Assembly: GCA_029560455.1 (NCBI GenBank)
Contig: JAKQKW010000413.1
Coordinates: 1 to 8,101, forward strand
Reading direction: 5' to 3'
From: Candidatus Rifleibacteriota bacterium
GTDB taxonomy: Bacteria; Riflebacteria; Ozemobacteria; Ozemobacterales; Ozemobacteraceae
DNA length: 8,101 nucleotides
Positions 1 to 5,598 of this stretch are shown piece after piece (within the stretch, counting starts at the first letter, position 1; each line of letters opens with the position of its first letter). A model generated the notes under the pieces. That model ran no database searches, was not told where the DNA came from, and saw nothing but the letters and a program-made list of their open reading frames with translations. The translations under genes and the position numbers were made by a program.

Positions 1-93
1 GACCAGCTCGAAGGGCATATCAGGCTTTTCGCGCCTGACGACACGGCAAAATCTCCGACCGATCATGGTGGCCGCAGCTATGCTGATTACTGA
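1..93 (+). CDS. 3' end of a probable GspG/pilin-like pseudopilin gene (partial)
   Basis: The first reading frame is open from the window edge and stops at TGA (91-93), giving the last 30 residues of a protein whose start lies outside the window. The tail contains LFAPDDTAKS and ends GRSYADY. This resembles the ending of the next gene (GRPYSSW) and the G-x-x-Y-x-x-W/Y ending common in GspG-like and type IV pilin-like proteins of environmental bacteria. I therefore infer a second pseudopilin gene immediately upstream. Its stop lies inside the next gene's start region: the overlap is 14 nt if that gene starts at 80, or 29 nt if it starts at 65. This points to one operon with coupled translation. 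Only 30 residues are visible and the hydrophobic N-terminal helix that would prove the family is missing, so the identity is moderate at best. That this frame is coding is better supported, because overlapping genes of one operon are common. Confidence 0.55.
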   Translation, partial: DQLEGHIRLFAPDDTAKSPTDHGGRSYADY

Positions 94-505
94 AAGAAAA
101 GGCCTGTCGCTGCTCGAACTGATAGTCTGCACGGTGATTATCGGGATTCTTTCGACAACTGCGGTTCCGATTGCAAAAAATGTCGTCAGACAACAGAAAG
201 AAGAATTGCTGCGTGAACACCTTAAAGAAATGCGTCGAGCCATTGACCGTTATTACGAAAAAAAAGCGGCAAAAGAGCCCGGTCTCGATGATGCGGCTTA
301 TTTTCCGGCCAGTCTCGATGAACTCGTCGAAAACCGGCTGCTGCGCAAAATCCCTCTTGATCCATTCACCGAAAAGCCCGACTGGAAAACCCGATCGACC
401 ACCGATGCCCAGAATGCCGAAATCTCTGATATGCGCAACATTTTCGATGTTTTTTCAGCCTGCGACAAGCTCGATCTGAAGGGTCGCCCATACAGCAGCT
501 GGTAA
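80..505 (+). CDS. GspG/type IV pilin-like prepilin (pseudopilin)
   Basis: This is a 141-residue prepilin. After the short basic leader MLITERKG comes the class III signal, with cleavage by prepilin peptidase expected between G8 and L9. Glu follows at mature position +5 (LSLLE), and then a hydrophobic helix to about residue 31 (LIVCTVIIGILSTTAVPI), which anchors the subunit in the inner membrane and packs in the filament core. An amphipathic charged helix follows (about 35-65), then a PASLDELVE motif and IPLDPFTEKPDWKTR, which matches the KDPW/DPF segment of GspG-like proteins. The ending is FDVFSACDKLDLKGRPYSSW. The family forms the pseudopilus of type II secretion or related pilus-like machines. 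I chose ATG 80 because it puts a normal leader before the cleavage site and has a weak GGTGG at 67-71; ATG 65 is an in-frame alternative adding MVAAA. The gene overlaps the end of the preceding gene, and no other machinery genes are in view. Whether it serves secretion or a pilus cannot be told. Confidence 0.9.
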   Translation: MLITERKGLSLLELIVCTVIIGILSTTAVPIAKNVVRQQKEELLREHLKEMRRAIDRYYEKKAAKEPGLDDAAYFPASLDELVENRLLRKIPLDPFTEKPDWKTRSTTDAQNAEISDMRNIFDVFSACDKLDLKGRPYSSW

Positions 506-534
506 GAAACTGCTCTGCTCAAAAACCGTGCAGG

Positions 535-553
535 TTGAACAAAAAAAGTTCAA
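535..553 (+). terminator. weak possible terminator or hairpin after the pseudopilin gene
   Basis: Arms TTGAAC (535-540) and GTTCAA (548-553) enclose a loop of seven A. The stem is only 6 bp and has little GC. The following bases, TTATTGGTT, are not a proper U run. It lies 30 nt after the pseudopilin stop, where a terminator would be expected, but the signal is weak. Confidence 0.25.
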
Positions 554-644
554 TTATTGGTTATAAAGTTTTAACAGATTTGTTGTTTCGATGATCTGGC
601 GCCATTTCTCACCAATTTCAGCTCGACATGAGATTCAGCTTAAT

Positions 645-665
645 TTTTGTAATATAGATACAAAA
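645..665. promoter_or_regulatory. inverted repeat, possible operator upstream of the secreted protein gene
   Basis: Arms TTTTGTA (645-651) and TACAAAA (659-665) are perfectly complementary with a 7-bp spacer, ATATAGA. The AT-rich spacer also contains a -10-like stretch. It lies in the 261-base gene-free stretch 506-766, about 100 bp before the ATG at 767. The dyad geometry suits binding by a dimeric repressor, but AT-rich sequence gives such dyads by chance. No regulator gene is nearby. Apart from this, the weak hairpin at 535 and the Shine-Dalgarno at 754, I see nothing else in 506-766. Confidence 0.25.
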
Positions 666-766
666 CAACGACCACCATGTTCTGAAAAGGCTCCAGTAGC
701 GCATTTTAAAAACTGGCACGCTAATTGCTTTAAAGCCATCGGAATTTTATTCCGGAGGTCGAAATT

Positions 767-1318
767 ATGAAAAAAGCAATTACATTTATTCTTTTGCTGG
801 CAGTTTTCTTGTTCGTTACCATCAAAGCAGGTGCGCAAATGAATGATCTCGATATAATCAACTCGGAAACCAGAGAAATCACCGATGCCGACGGTACCGT
901 CAGCGTCAGGATCGACTGGCTGCAACGACCGGGCGAAATGGCGATGACGATCACCTACAATGGCTTTCTCACCCAGGAAGGCCTGGCCAATTTTTACATC
1001 GAAGTCAACGGCGAACAGCGTGAGTTCATGACCATGAAACAGGAATTGAAGAACCGGGCGCAGCGGATCAAAATCATCTCTTTTCACCCGACCCGGCGCA
1101 TCGACAATATCAACCGCCTGATGGAACTGCCCGAAAATACTGTTGTTGACCGCCTGCTGTTTCGCAACGCACCTTATTACAAACAGTTCGGCGAACTCAA
1201 CGTCGCGCTGAAGTTTTTCATTCACGGCCGCTGGGATGGCGACAGCAACAATAACAACGAAAATTTCCGCTTCACCTTCACCAGCCCGATCACCGACATG
1301 CCCAAGTTTCACTTCTGA
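767..1318 (+). CDS. secreted hypothetical protein (183 aa)
   Basis: I do not recognise the family. The start is firm: GGAGG at 754-758 lies 8 nt before the ATG. The N-terminus MKKAITFILLLAVFLFVTIK followed by AGA/Q is a classical Sec signal peptide with likely cleavage after A23, so the mature protein of about 160 residues is exported. There is no lipobox cysteine, and the mature part has no membrane segment and no cysteine. It is charged and looks beta-rich in its first half (TVSVRIDWLQ, MAMTITYNGF, ANFYIEVNGE), then has an Arg/Asn-rich helical-looking middle (KNRAQRIK, RRIDNINRLMELPE). It ends in further strand-like segments and an NNNN patch near 161-164, finishing PKFHF. This could be one small periplasmic beta-sandwich domain, which is inference only. 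It appears monocistronic: the next gene is over 200 nt downstream behind a strong terminator. Confidence 0.85.
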   Translation: MKKAITFILLLAVFLFVTIKAGAQMNDLDIINSETREITDADGTVSVRIDWLQRPGEMAMTITYNGFLTQEGLANFYIEVNGEQREFMTMKQELKNRAQRIKIISFHPTRRIDNINRLMELPENTVVDRLLFRNAPYYKQFGELNVALKFFIHGRWDGDSNNNNENFRFTFTSPITDMPKFHF

Positions 1319-1392
1319 TTTAAACTGGGGTCGGACCAGCCGACTTCCTTTTCAATTCAAGATTTAAGACAAAAAAAACGACATTTTCAGAC

Positions 1393-1439
1393 CTTAGAGT
1401 GGCAATTTTCACCCCGAAATTGCCACTCTAAGATTTTTT
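1393..1439 (+). terminator. strong rho-independent terminator
   Basis: A perfect 16-bp stem, CTTAGAGTGGCAATTT (1393-1408) with AAATTGCCACTCTAAG (1417-1432), has an 8-nt loop and is followed by A then six T (1434-1439). It is 74 nt after the stop of the secreted protein gene and ahead of the SH3 protein gene, so it separates the two transcripts. On the other strand the matching U-rich tract is displaced by more than ten bases, so it should act mainly on plus-strand transcription. Confidence 0.9.
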
Positions 1440-1530
1440 ACTCAGATGAAATTTTACAACTGCCACGATGATAGAAAAAATTAGGCGATGGGGAAATTTC
1501 GGGGTAGAATTTTATCGTGAGTTATTTCAA

Positions 1531-1535
1531 GGAGG
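1531..1535 (+). promoter_or_regulatory. Shine-Dalgarno that sets the start of the SH3 protein
   Basis: GGAGG (within AAGGAGGAAAA) lies 7 nt before ATG 1543. It decides between that start and the in-frame upstream ATG at 1468, which has no Shine-Dalgarno and would place 25 charged residues before the signal peptide. Confidence 0.85.
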
Positions 1536-1542
1536 AAAACTT

Positions 1543-2130
1543 ATGCTGAAAAAAGGACTTTTGCTGTCAGCAATTCTGCTGGTTCTCGTCATGAGCGCCA
1601 GTGTGGCCGAAGCCCGCCGCGGTATTGTTGTACCAACCGCGTGGGGTTATGGTGTAGTCAACAGTGGCATATCCTACCCATGGCCTGCCTATGGTTACCT
1701 TGGCATGTACCCCGCGGTTCCGGTGCCATCGGCGCAGATCCCGGCACCAGCCTGGAACGGCTTCAACTGGTCTTATTATAATGGTGCCTATGGTTACCCA
1801 GGTTACGCTGCTGCAGGGTATCCGGCATATCAGAACGCCTATACGCCTATGAATACGGTCGCAGCGGTTGCCTGCAATCTGAATATCAGGTCAGAACCTT
1901 ATGTTGCCGGAAAAAAGAAAAGAAATTCGAATGTAATCGGTTCTCTTAACACCGGTGAACAGGTTTACGTTCTTGGTCGCTACGGCAACTGGTTTTTCAT
2001 TCAGTCTGCATACCATCCGGTTCGCCGCGGCTATGTCTACGGCAGCTATCTGCGCTTTTATCAGAACAACTGGCCAACCAGCCACTACACTGCCTTCTAC
2101 CCGGCACAGTTTCACGCCAGATCCTGGTAA
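1543..2130 (+). CDS. secreted Tyr/Gly-rich protein with C-terminal bacterial SH3 (SH3b) domain
   Basis: A 195-residue exported protein. Residues 1-24 are a Sec signal peptide (MLKKGLLLSAILLVLVMSAS, cleavage probably after AEA). Residues 25-103 are low-complexity, rich in Tyr, Gly, Pro, Ala and Trp, with recurring GY/AYGY/GYP motifs. Residues about 105-173 fit the bacterial SH3 fold: VAAVACNLNIRSEPY is the typical first strand with the L-N-I/V-R-S/x-x-P signature. It is followed by VIGSLNTGEQVYVLGRYGNWFFIQ and a closing RRGYVYGSYLRF, matching the usual G-x-V/I-x-x-x-Y-L end. SH3b domains usually bind peptidoglycan or peptides in periplasmic and wall proteins; here the ligand is unknown and there is no enzyme domain. 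The basic insert GKKKRNSN sits in the first SH3 loop. The protein has more than 20 tyrosines, suggesting a sticky or aggregating region. It appears monocistronic and converges on the minus-strand HEAT gene. Confidence 0.9.
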   Translation: MLKKGLLLSAILLVLVMSASVAEARRGIVVPTAWGYGVVNSGISYPWPAYGYLGMYPAVPVPSAQIPAPAWNGFNWSYYNGAYGYPGYAAAGYPAYQNAYTPMNTVAAVACNLNIRSEPYVAGKKKRNSNVIGSLNTGEQVYVLGRYGNWFFIQSAYHPVRRGYVYGSYLRFYQNNWPTSHYTAFYPAQFHARSW

Positions 2131-2181
2131 CAGCAATTCTAAAATCATAGACTTCTACATAAAAATTGCGAGGCGAGAAGA

Positions 2182-2240
2182 CGGGATTGCTTTTTCGTAA
2201 GCTTGTGAGCGAAGCGAATCGCTGGAGAAAAAGCAACCCG
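2182..2240. other. long imperfect hairpin between convergent genes
   Basis: CGGG plus TTGCTTTTTC (2182-2196, with A2186 bulged) pairs with GAAAAAGCAA plus CCCG (2227-2240), giving 14 bp. Inside it AGCGA (2208-2212) pairs with TCGCT (2219-2223) around a 6-nt loop. No U run follows directly on either strand, so it is not a textbook terminator. It may still block read-through between the convergent SH3 and HEAT genes, be the end of a processed transcript, or be a dispersed palindromic repeat unit. Confidence 0.5.
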
Positions 2241-2266
2241 GCTGATAGGCCGAAGCTGCACCTTTA

Positions 2267-2297
2267 AATAGACAACCAGTTGAAACAATTGTCTATT
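2267..2297. terminator. second hairpin in the convergent gap, possibly terminating the minus-strand operon
   Basis: AATAGACAA (2267-2275) pairs perfectly with TTGTCTATT (2289-2297) around a 13-nt loop. Read on the minus strand, where the HEAT gene ends at 2350, the stem runs into TTT then AAAGG, a very short U tract. It is 53 nt after the HEAT stop, a reasonable place for a terminator, but the stem is AT-rich and the tail poor. Confidence 0.35.
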
Positions 2298-2312
2298 GAT
2301 AAGTATTCAAGA

Positions 2313-2339
2313 ACTTACCGAGAATTGATTCTGGTGAGT
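2313..2339. other. third hairpin, just after the HEAT gene
   Basis: ACTTACC (2313-2319) pairs with GGTGAGT (2333-2339) with one G-U pair. Then, past a bulged G2320, AGAA (2321-2324) pairs with TTCT (2329-2332) around TTGA. This gives 11 bp in total, 11 nt from the HEAT stop. There is no convincing U tract on either side. With the two neighbouring hairpins it accounts for most of the 219-base gap 2131-2349, in which I see no gene. Confidence 0.35.
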
Positions 2340-2349
2340 ATGTGTGAGT

Positions 2350-4524
2350 CTATAGCTCGCCAATCACAAGACGCAGGAACAGCAGGGCCATGCCGCAGCC
2401 CCAGACGACGGCAACCAGCATCCAGATGATGACGGTAACTTTGGCCCGGGTGGTTCTGGCATCGCCGGTTTCAGCGGTAAGAATCGAGCCGACGCTTGTA
2501 TCTTCGTCGGCTTTTTCTTCTTCGTCGACAATTCCGGCGGCACGGCGTTCGGCTTCGGCCTTCTCTTTTGCAGCAGCAGCGGCTTTGATTTCGACGTCGT
2601 AAGCCTGCTGCGTTTCACTGATCAGTTCTTCGGGTGGTGAAATGTGGTTCAACGCAATCGCCAGCTTTTCGGCGAGGAGCTGTACAACACGCTGCTGTTC
2701 AACTCTGAGAGAAGTTCTCGAAGTCTGGGCAATTTTATAGACAGAAGCAAGCAATTCACGGTCTGGGTTGGCTGAGAGCACCACCCCAAGCTTTTCAATA
2801 ATTTCAACCGATGTTTCTTTGGCGAGAGCATCGAGCAAAGGTTGTCTGACAATATTGAAGTCGACAAGCATCGCAGTCGAAACGGCAAGTGAGCGCTGCT
2901 TGGCATTGGCCGAACCGATCATGCTGGTCAGCAGGCTCTTGATTCGGTCACGGTCTATACCAACAAAGACACGAGTCGCGGTCATGCGTATCTTGCCGTT
3001 CTTTTCCTGCATGAATTGTGGCAGATACAGGCAGAGAAATTCTGCATCGAGAGTCGAAAGAGCTTTGATACAGGCACAGACGATATCGGGGTTATCGCTT
3101 TTGACGAGTTTCTTTATGCGTTCGGTATCCTGGCCGGCCTGGCCGAATTTACCAAACAGGTTGATAACAGCTGCCAGTTCCTTGCTCTGTGATGAGCTAA
3201 GCAATTCGAGCAGCCGGGGCTTGTTATCATTGAAAAATTTGGCATTCGCCCGGGCAAGCAGCTGAATTTTTTCCTGTTCCGAGAGACTGTCATAGTTGTC
3301 AAATTCAACCTCAGGCGCTTTGGGCGGCGGAGCTGCCGGTCGTTCAACCGGTTTTTCAGTAACCTTTTCAGCCGTCTTCTCGACAGGTGTTGCAACGGGC
3401 CCTTCGTCAGCTCTGACAGGTTTTTCGGCCGACGCTCTGGTAACCGGCGCAAGTTCAGCCGGCGGCGCCATATCGAAATCATCGAGACCGGGAAGAATCG
3501 CGTCGTCGCCATCTTCGCCGGAAATTTTGCAGGTTTCTTTCAACAGACTGAGTTCTTCGCGGCGAACTCTTTCTTTGAGCTGGTTAAGGTAATCCTGCAC
3601 TGAACCTTCGATAAGTTTTTTATCTGAAAGGGCTCTGACGATACCGAGCAGAATGCCTTTAACAAGGCTCTGGTGCTGGCCATCGAGCGAACGGTTGACC
3701 CAGAAAATTCTAAACGGCAGCTCGGGGTGGGCATTATTTTTGAGAATCTGGCTGACACGCATGAGAACGGAAGGGCTGGTAACCTGAGTCAGAAGTCTGA
3801 TCAGGTGCGGCTCAATTTCCGGGTATGGGAAAAACGCGGCATGGTGCAGAGCCAGAATGACATCTGACTCATTTTCAGAGAACATCAGCTTAACGAGATG
3901 TTTGAGTGCTTCGGCGCGGTTCCAGCGGTAGAAAGCCTGAATGGCCTGAGCCTTGATGACATTCTGCGGTGAATCGAGCAGTGGAATGATTATTCCCTGC
4001 AGGTTGACCGGGTCAAGCTTTTCAAGTGCAGCCAGGGCAGCGGTGATAACTGTTGGGTTCGGGTGGCGGGTAAGGTCGATCAGCGCCGGCGAGTCTTCAA
4101 TACTGCCATGTTTTTTGAAAAACTGACAGAAATTGGGCAAAATCTCTTCAGGAAAGTTTTGCCAGCCGGCCTGACGAAAGTAATCAGCAGCCAGAAAAGC
4201 TTCGGCTGCCTCAATCGAAGTAACTCCGAGTGCCAGGTCATCGAGGCGGGTCTGATCCTGGAGGAGCTTTTCAAGACCGGAAAGGGCAACCTTGAACTGT
4301 GTACCCTTAAGCTTGAAAACCGCAAGTCGCAGTGATTTTTTCAGCTGAAACGAAAGAACCGGGTCTTTGACTTCGTCAAAGGCTTTTTTCAGCAGTTCAG
4401 CCTCGCTGCGTGCCGGAACCCGGCTGTCAATTTCTTCGAGACAACCGAGAACCATGGTACCATTGCCACTGGTCAGTGCCGAATACAGTTCGTGTGCGCC
4501 AAATTCAGAATTCGATATTGCCAA
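2350..4524 (-). CDS. large HEAT-repeat protein with C-terminal membrane anchor
   Basis: About 724 residues from TTG 4524. The frame is open to TTG 4566, directly preceded by TGA. I prefer 4524 because GGGG (4533-4536) lies 8 nt before it, while 4566 lacks a Shine-Dalgarno; ATG 4455 is another option. There is no signal peptide. Residues about 136-290 are paired amphipathic helices typical of HEAT/armadillo-like repeats (NPTVITAALAALEKL, SDVILALHHAAFF). Residues 337-406 are a Pro/Ala/Glu/Lys linker (EKPVERPAAPPPKAPEV). Residues about 416-590 are a second helical-repeat block (DNPDIVCACIKALSTLDAEF). Residues 640-680 are an Ala/Glu/Lys coiled coil, and 696-718 one hydrophobic segment (IIWMLVAVVWGCGMALLFLR), leaving only a few residues after it. 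This suggests a tail-anchored inner-membrane scaffold facing the cytoplasm. HEAT repeats bind proteins; no catalytic motif is visible and no specific function can be named. It lies downstream of the beta-barrel gene on the same strand, probably in the same operon. Confidence 0.9.
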   Translation of the reverse strand: MAISNSEFGAHELYSALTSGNGTMVLGCLEEIDSRVPARSEAELLKKAFDEVKDPVLSFQLKKSLRLAVFKLKGTQFKVALSGLEKLLQDQTRLDDLALGVTSIEAAEAFLAADYFRQAGWQNFPEEILPNFCQFFKKHGSIEDSPALIDLTRHPNPTVITAALAALEKLDPVNLQGIIIPLLDSPQNVIKAQAIQAFYRWNRAEALKHLVKLMFSENESDVILALHHAAFFPYPEIEPHLIRLLTQVTSPSVLMRVSQILKNNAHPELPFRIFWVNRSLDGQHQSLVKGILLGIVRALSDKKLIEGSVQDYLNQLKERVRREELSLLKETCKISGEDGDDAILPGLDDFDMAPPAELAPVTRASAEKPVRADEGPVATPVEKTAEKVTEKPVERPAAPPPKAPEVEFDNYDSLSEQEKIQLLARANAKFFNDNKPRLLELLSSSQSKELAAVINLFGKFGQAGQDTERIKKLVKSDNPDIVCACIKALSTLDAEFLCLYLPQFMQEKNGKIRMTATRVFVGIDRDRIKSLLTSMIGSANAKQRSLAVSTAMLVDFNIVRQPLLDALAKETSVEIIEKLGVVLSANPDRELLASVYKIAQTSRTSLRVEQQRVVQLLAEKLAIALNHISPPEELISETQQAYDVEIKAAAAAKEKAEAERRAAGIVDEEEKADEDTSVGSILTAETGDARTTRAKVTVIIWMLVAVVWGCGMALLFLRLVIGEL

Positions 4525-4532
4525 GCGTTGAT

Positions 4533-4536
4533 CCCC
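4533..4536 (-). promoter_or_regulatory. candidate Shine-Dalgarno deciding the HEAT gene start
   Basis: On the minus strand GATGGGGATC places GGGG 8 nt before TTG 4524. It is the only purine-rich match near the candidate starts at 4566, 4524 and 4455. It is not a full GGAGG, so the start remains uncertain. Confidence 0.35.
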
Positions 4537-4589
4537 ATCTGGTGATTTAGAACATTTTAGCGCCAATCAGGCCAAAATAAAAGAGCAAA

Positions 4590-5453
4590 CTAAAAATTCA
4601 TCACGCCGCCAGCCCCAAGTACTGGGTCAGCGTCATTGAGATTATAAGCCGAAATTTCGATGCCATAGCGTTCTCCCGAGAATCGTAAACCTCCATGCAA
4701 CCTGTATCTTACCGAGTCTTCACTCATCATCTCACGATAATGACCTATTTTCCATTCAGCGATGACTGAAAAACCTTGTCGCAATTTGTATTCAAGCCCA
4801 AGACTGCCGGTATAGATATCATTTCGGTCAACATCGCGCCGACTGCCGTCAGAAAAAACAATTTTCTGCTTGCCGGCAAAAGCCGCCGAAATATTGAGAT
4901 AACCGGTCATGCTTTTTGTCAGAGAATCAGCAAAGGTGGCGTAAACGTTGCGCAGGCTTTCAATCTGCTCGATGTCGGCGAGCATGCTTTCGAATGTGTT
5001 CATCGGGGCATAATTGAAACCGTAACAGAAGTCTTTTTCGCCTTCTTTCGGTGTCACCTTGATGCCAATGCCTGTATGCCTGGCCGAACCCGAGAGTTCG
5101 CGTATAGACAAGCGGTCGTAACTGAGATAAACCAGTGACAGCTCAATTTCTTCGTCGTATTTCCAGCGACCCGAAAAAATCGTCTCGTCTTTTTCAAGAT
5201 CGATCGGTCGTCCCTCAAAACTGGCACCACCCCTGGCCTGGTTCACCTTGCCGGCAAAACCGTAACCCTCCGGGCGTGAATCGGGAGTCGAAATGGTCAG
5301 CAAACCGCTTGCCCCGGAAAGGGTAACACCGCCCGCCTGCACACTCGCAGTCAGCAGGCCCGGGCAAAGAAAAACCAGCAGCAGGGCAGCGAGCCAGGAA
5401 AATTTTTCCCTGACGCTGTCTGAAACAAAGACCGTTTTCAGCGTATCTGCCAT
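4590..5453 (-). CDS. outer-membrane beta-barrel protein (YjbH-like N-terminal motif)
   Basis: 287 residues from ATG 5453; TTG 5459 adds two residues and is less likely. The N-terminus has a long n-region, then the hydrophobic core WLAALLLVFLCPGLLTASVQA with likely signal cleavage after A40. The mature protein begins GGVTLSGASGLLTISTPDSR then PEGYGFAG. This resembles the G-x-x-G-L-x-x-x-P-T/D-A-x-x-P-x-G motif at the first strand of YjbH-type and similar barrels. Alternating polar/hydrophobic strands follow (SGRWKYDEEIELSLVYLSYD, TGSLGLEYKL, FSVIAEWKIGHYRE, RYRLHGGLRF). The chain ends GVMNF, with the terminal Phe expected of a BAM-recognised beta-signal. It is short for a full porin, fitting a barrel of about 10-12 strands. 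Its role (structure, export or sensing) is unknown. It leads a minus-strand pair with the HEAT gene, 23-65 nt away depending on that start, and is divergent from the repeat lipoprotein. Confidence 0.85.
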   Translation of the reverse strand: MADTLKTVFVSDSVREKFSWLAALLLVFLCPGLLTASVQAGGVTLSGASGLLTISTPDSRPEGYGFAGKVNQARGGASFEGRPIDLEKDETIFSGRWKYDEEIELSLVYLSYDRLSIRELSGSARHTGIGIKVTPKEGEKDFCYGFNYAPMNTFESMLADIEQIESLRNVYATFADSLTKSMTGYLNISAAFAGKQKIVFSDGSRRDVDRNDIYTGSLGLEYKLRQGFSVIAEWKIGHYREMMSEDSVRYRLHGGLRFSGERYGIEISAYNLNDADPVLGAGGVMNF

Positions 5454-5499
5454 ATTCAAAACGCCTAATCGACAGCTGCCACAGTTTTTTTAACGCCAG

Positions 5500-5515
5500 C
5501 TCTGCATATACAGAG
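5500..5515. promoter_or_regulatory. near-palindrome in the divergent promoter region
   Basis: CTCTGCATATACAGAG is a 16-bp palindrome with only its fourth-from-centre pair (C5505/A5510) mismatched. It lies between the divergent barrel and lipoprotein genes. A related half-like copy, CTGATATACACAGA, occurs at 5561-5574. On the minus strand the centre TGTATATG also resembles an extended -10 for the barrel gene. It could be an operator that coordinates both genes. Confidence 0.35.
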
Positions 5516-5539
5516 AAATATCGATTTTTAGAATTATCA

Positions 5540-5570
5540 TTGGTACACGCCTGTGATTCGCTGATATACA
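5540..5570 (+). promoter_or_regulatory. possible promoter for the repeat lipoprotein gene
   Basis: TTGGTA (5540-5545) resembles a -35 box. GATATA (17-nt spacing) or TATACA at 5565-5570 (19-nt spacing) resembles a -10. Matches to the sigma-70 consensus are moderate. The position, about 30-60 nt before the GTG start, is suitable. Confidence 0.3.
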
Positions 5571-5587
5571 CAGAAGAGACTCTCTCT

Positions 5588-5592
5588 GGAGG
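5588..5592 (+). promoter_or_regulatory. Shine-Dalgarno that sets the GTG start of the repeat lipoprotein
   Basis: GGAGG lies 6 nt before GTG 5599. The same frame has a stop at 5554-5556 and no ATG in between, so this site decides the start. Confidence 0.85.
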
Positions 5593-5598
5593 TTGTCG

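Noticed and set aside
635..1312. 225-codon open frame on the minus strand opposite the secreted protein gene
   Set aside because: The plus-strand gene has a strong Shine-Dalgarno, signal peptide and terminator; the minus frame looks like an antisense shadow with no start signal or recognisable domain.
1325..1350. GGGGTCGGACC motif with a 5-bp hairpin (GTCGG/CCGAC), recalling REP-like palindromes
   Set aside because: The stem is too short, only one copy is seen in the window, and no RAYT transposase is present.
1468..1542. Upstream in-frame ATG extending the SH3 protein by 25 residues
   Set aside because: It has no Shine-Dalgarno and would bury the signal peptide; ATG 1543 has GGAGG at ideal spacing.
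2160..2265. Possible riboswitch, because GCAACC and paired helices occur here
   Set aside because: It lies between convergent genes, upstream of no coding start, and the conserved cores of SAM, cobalamin or c-di-GMP classes are not present.
2768..3265. 165-codon plus-strand open frame inside the HEAT gene
   Set aside because: It is a low-complexity Ser/Leu-rich antisense shadow; the minus frame gives a coherent HEAT protein.
4776..5138. 120-codon plus-strand open frame inside the barrel gene
   Set aside because: It is an antisense shadow with no ribosome site; the minus frame has a signal peptide and barrel C-terminus.
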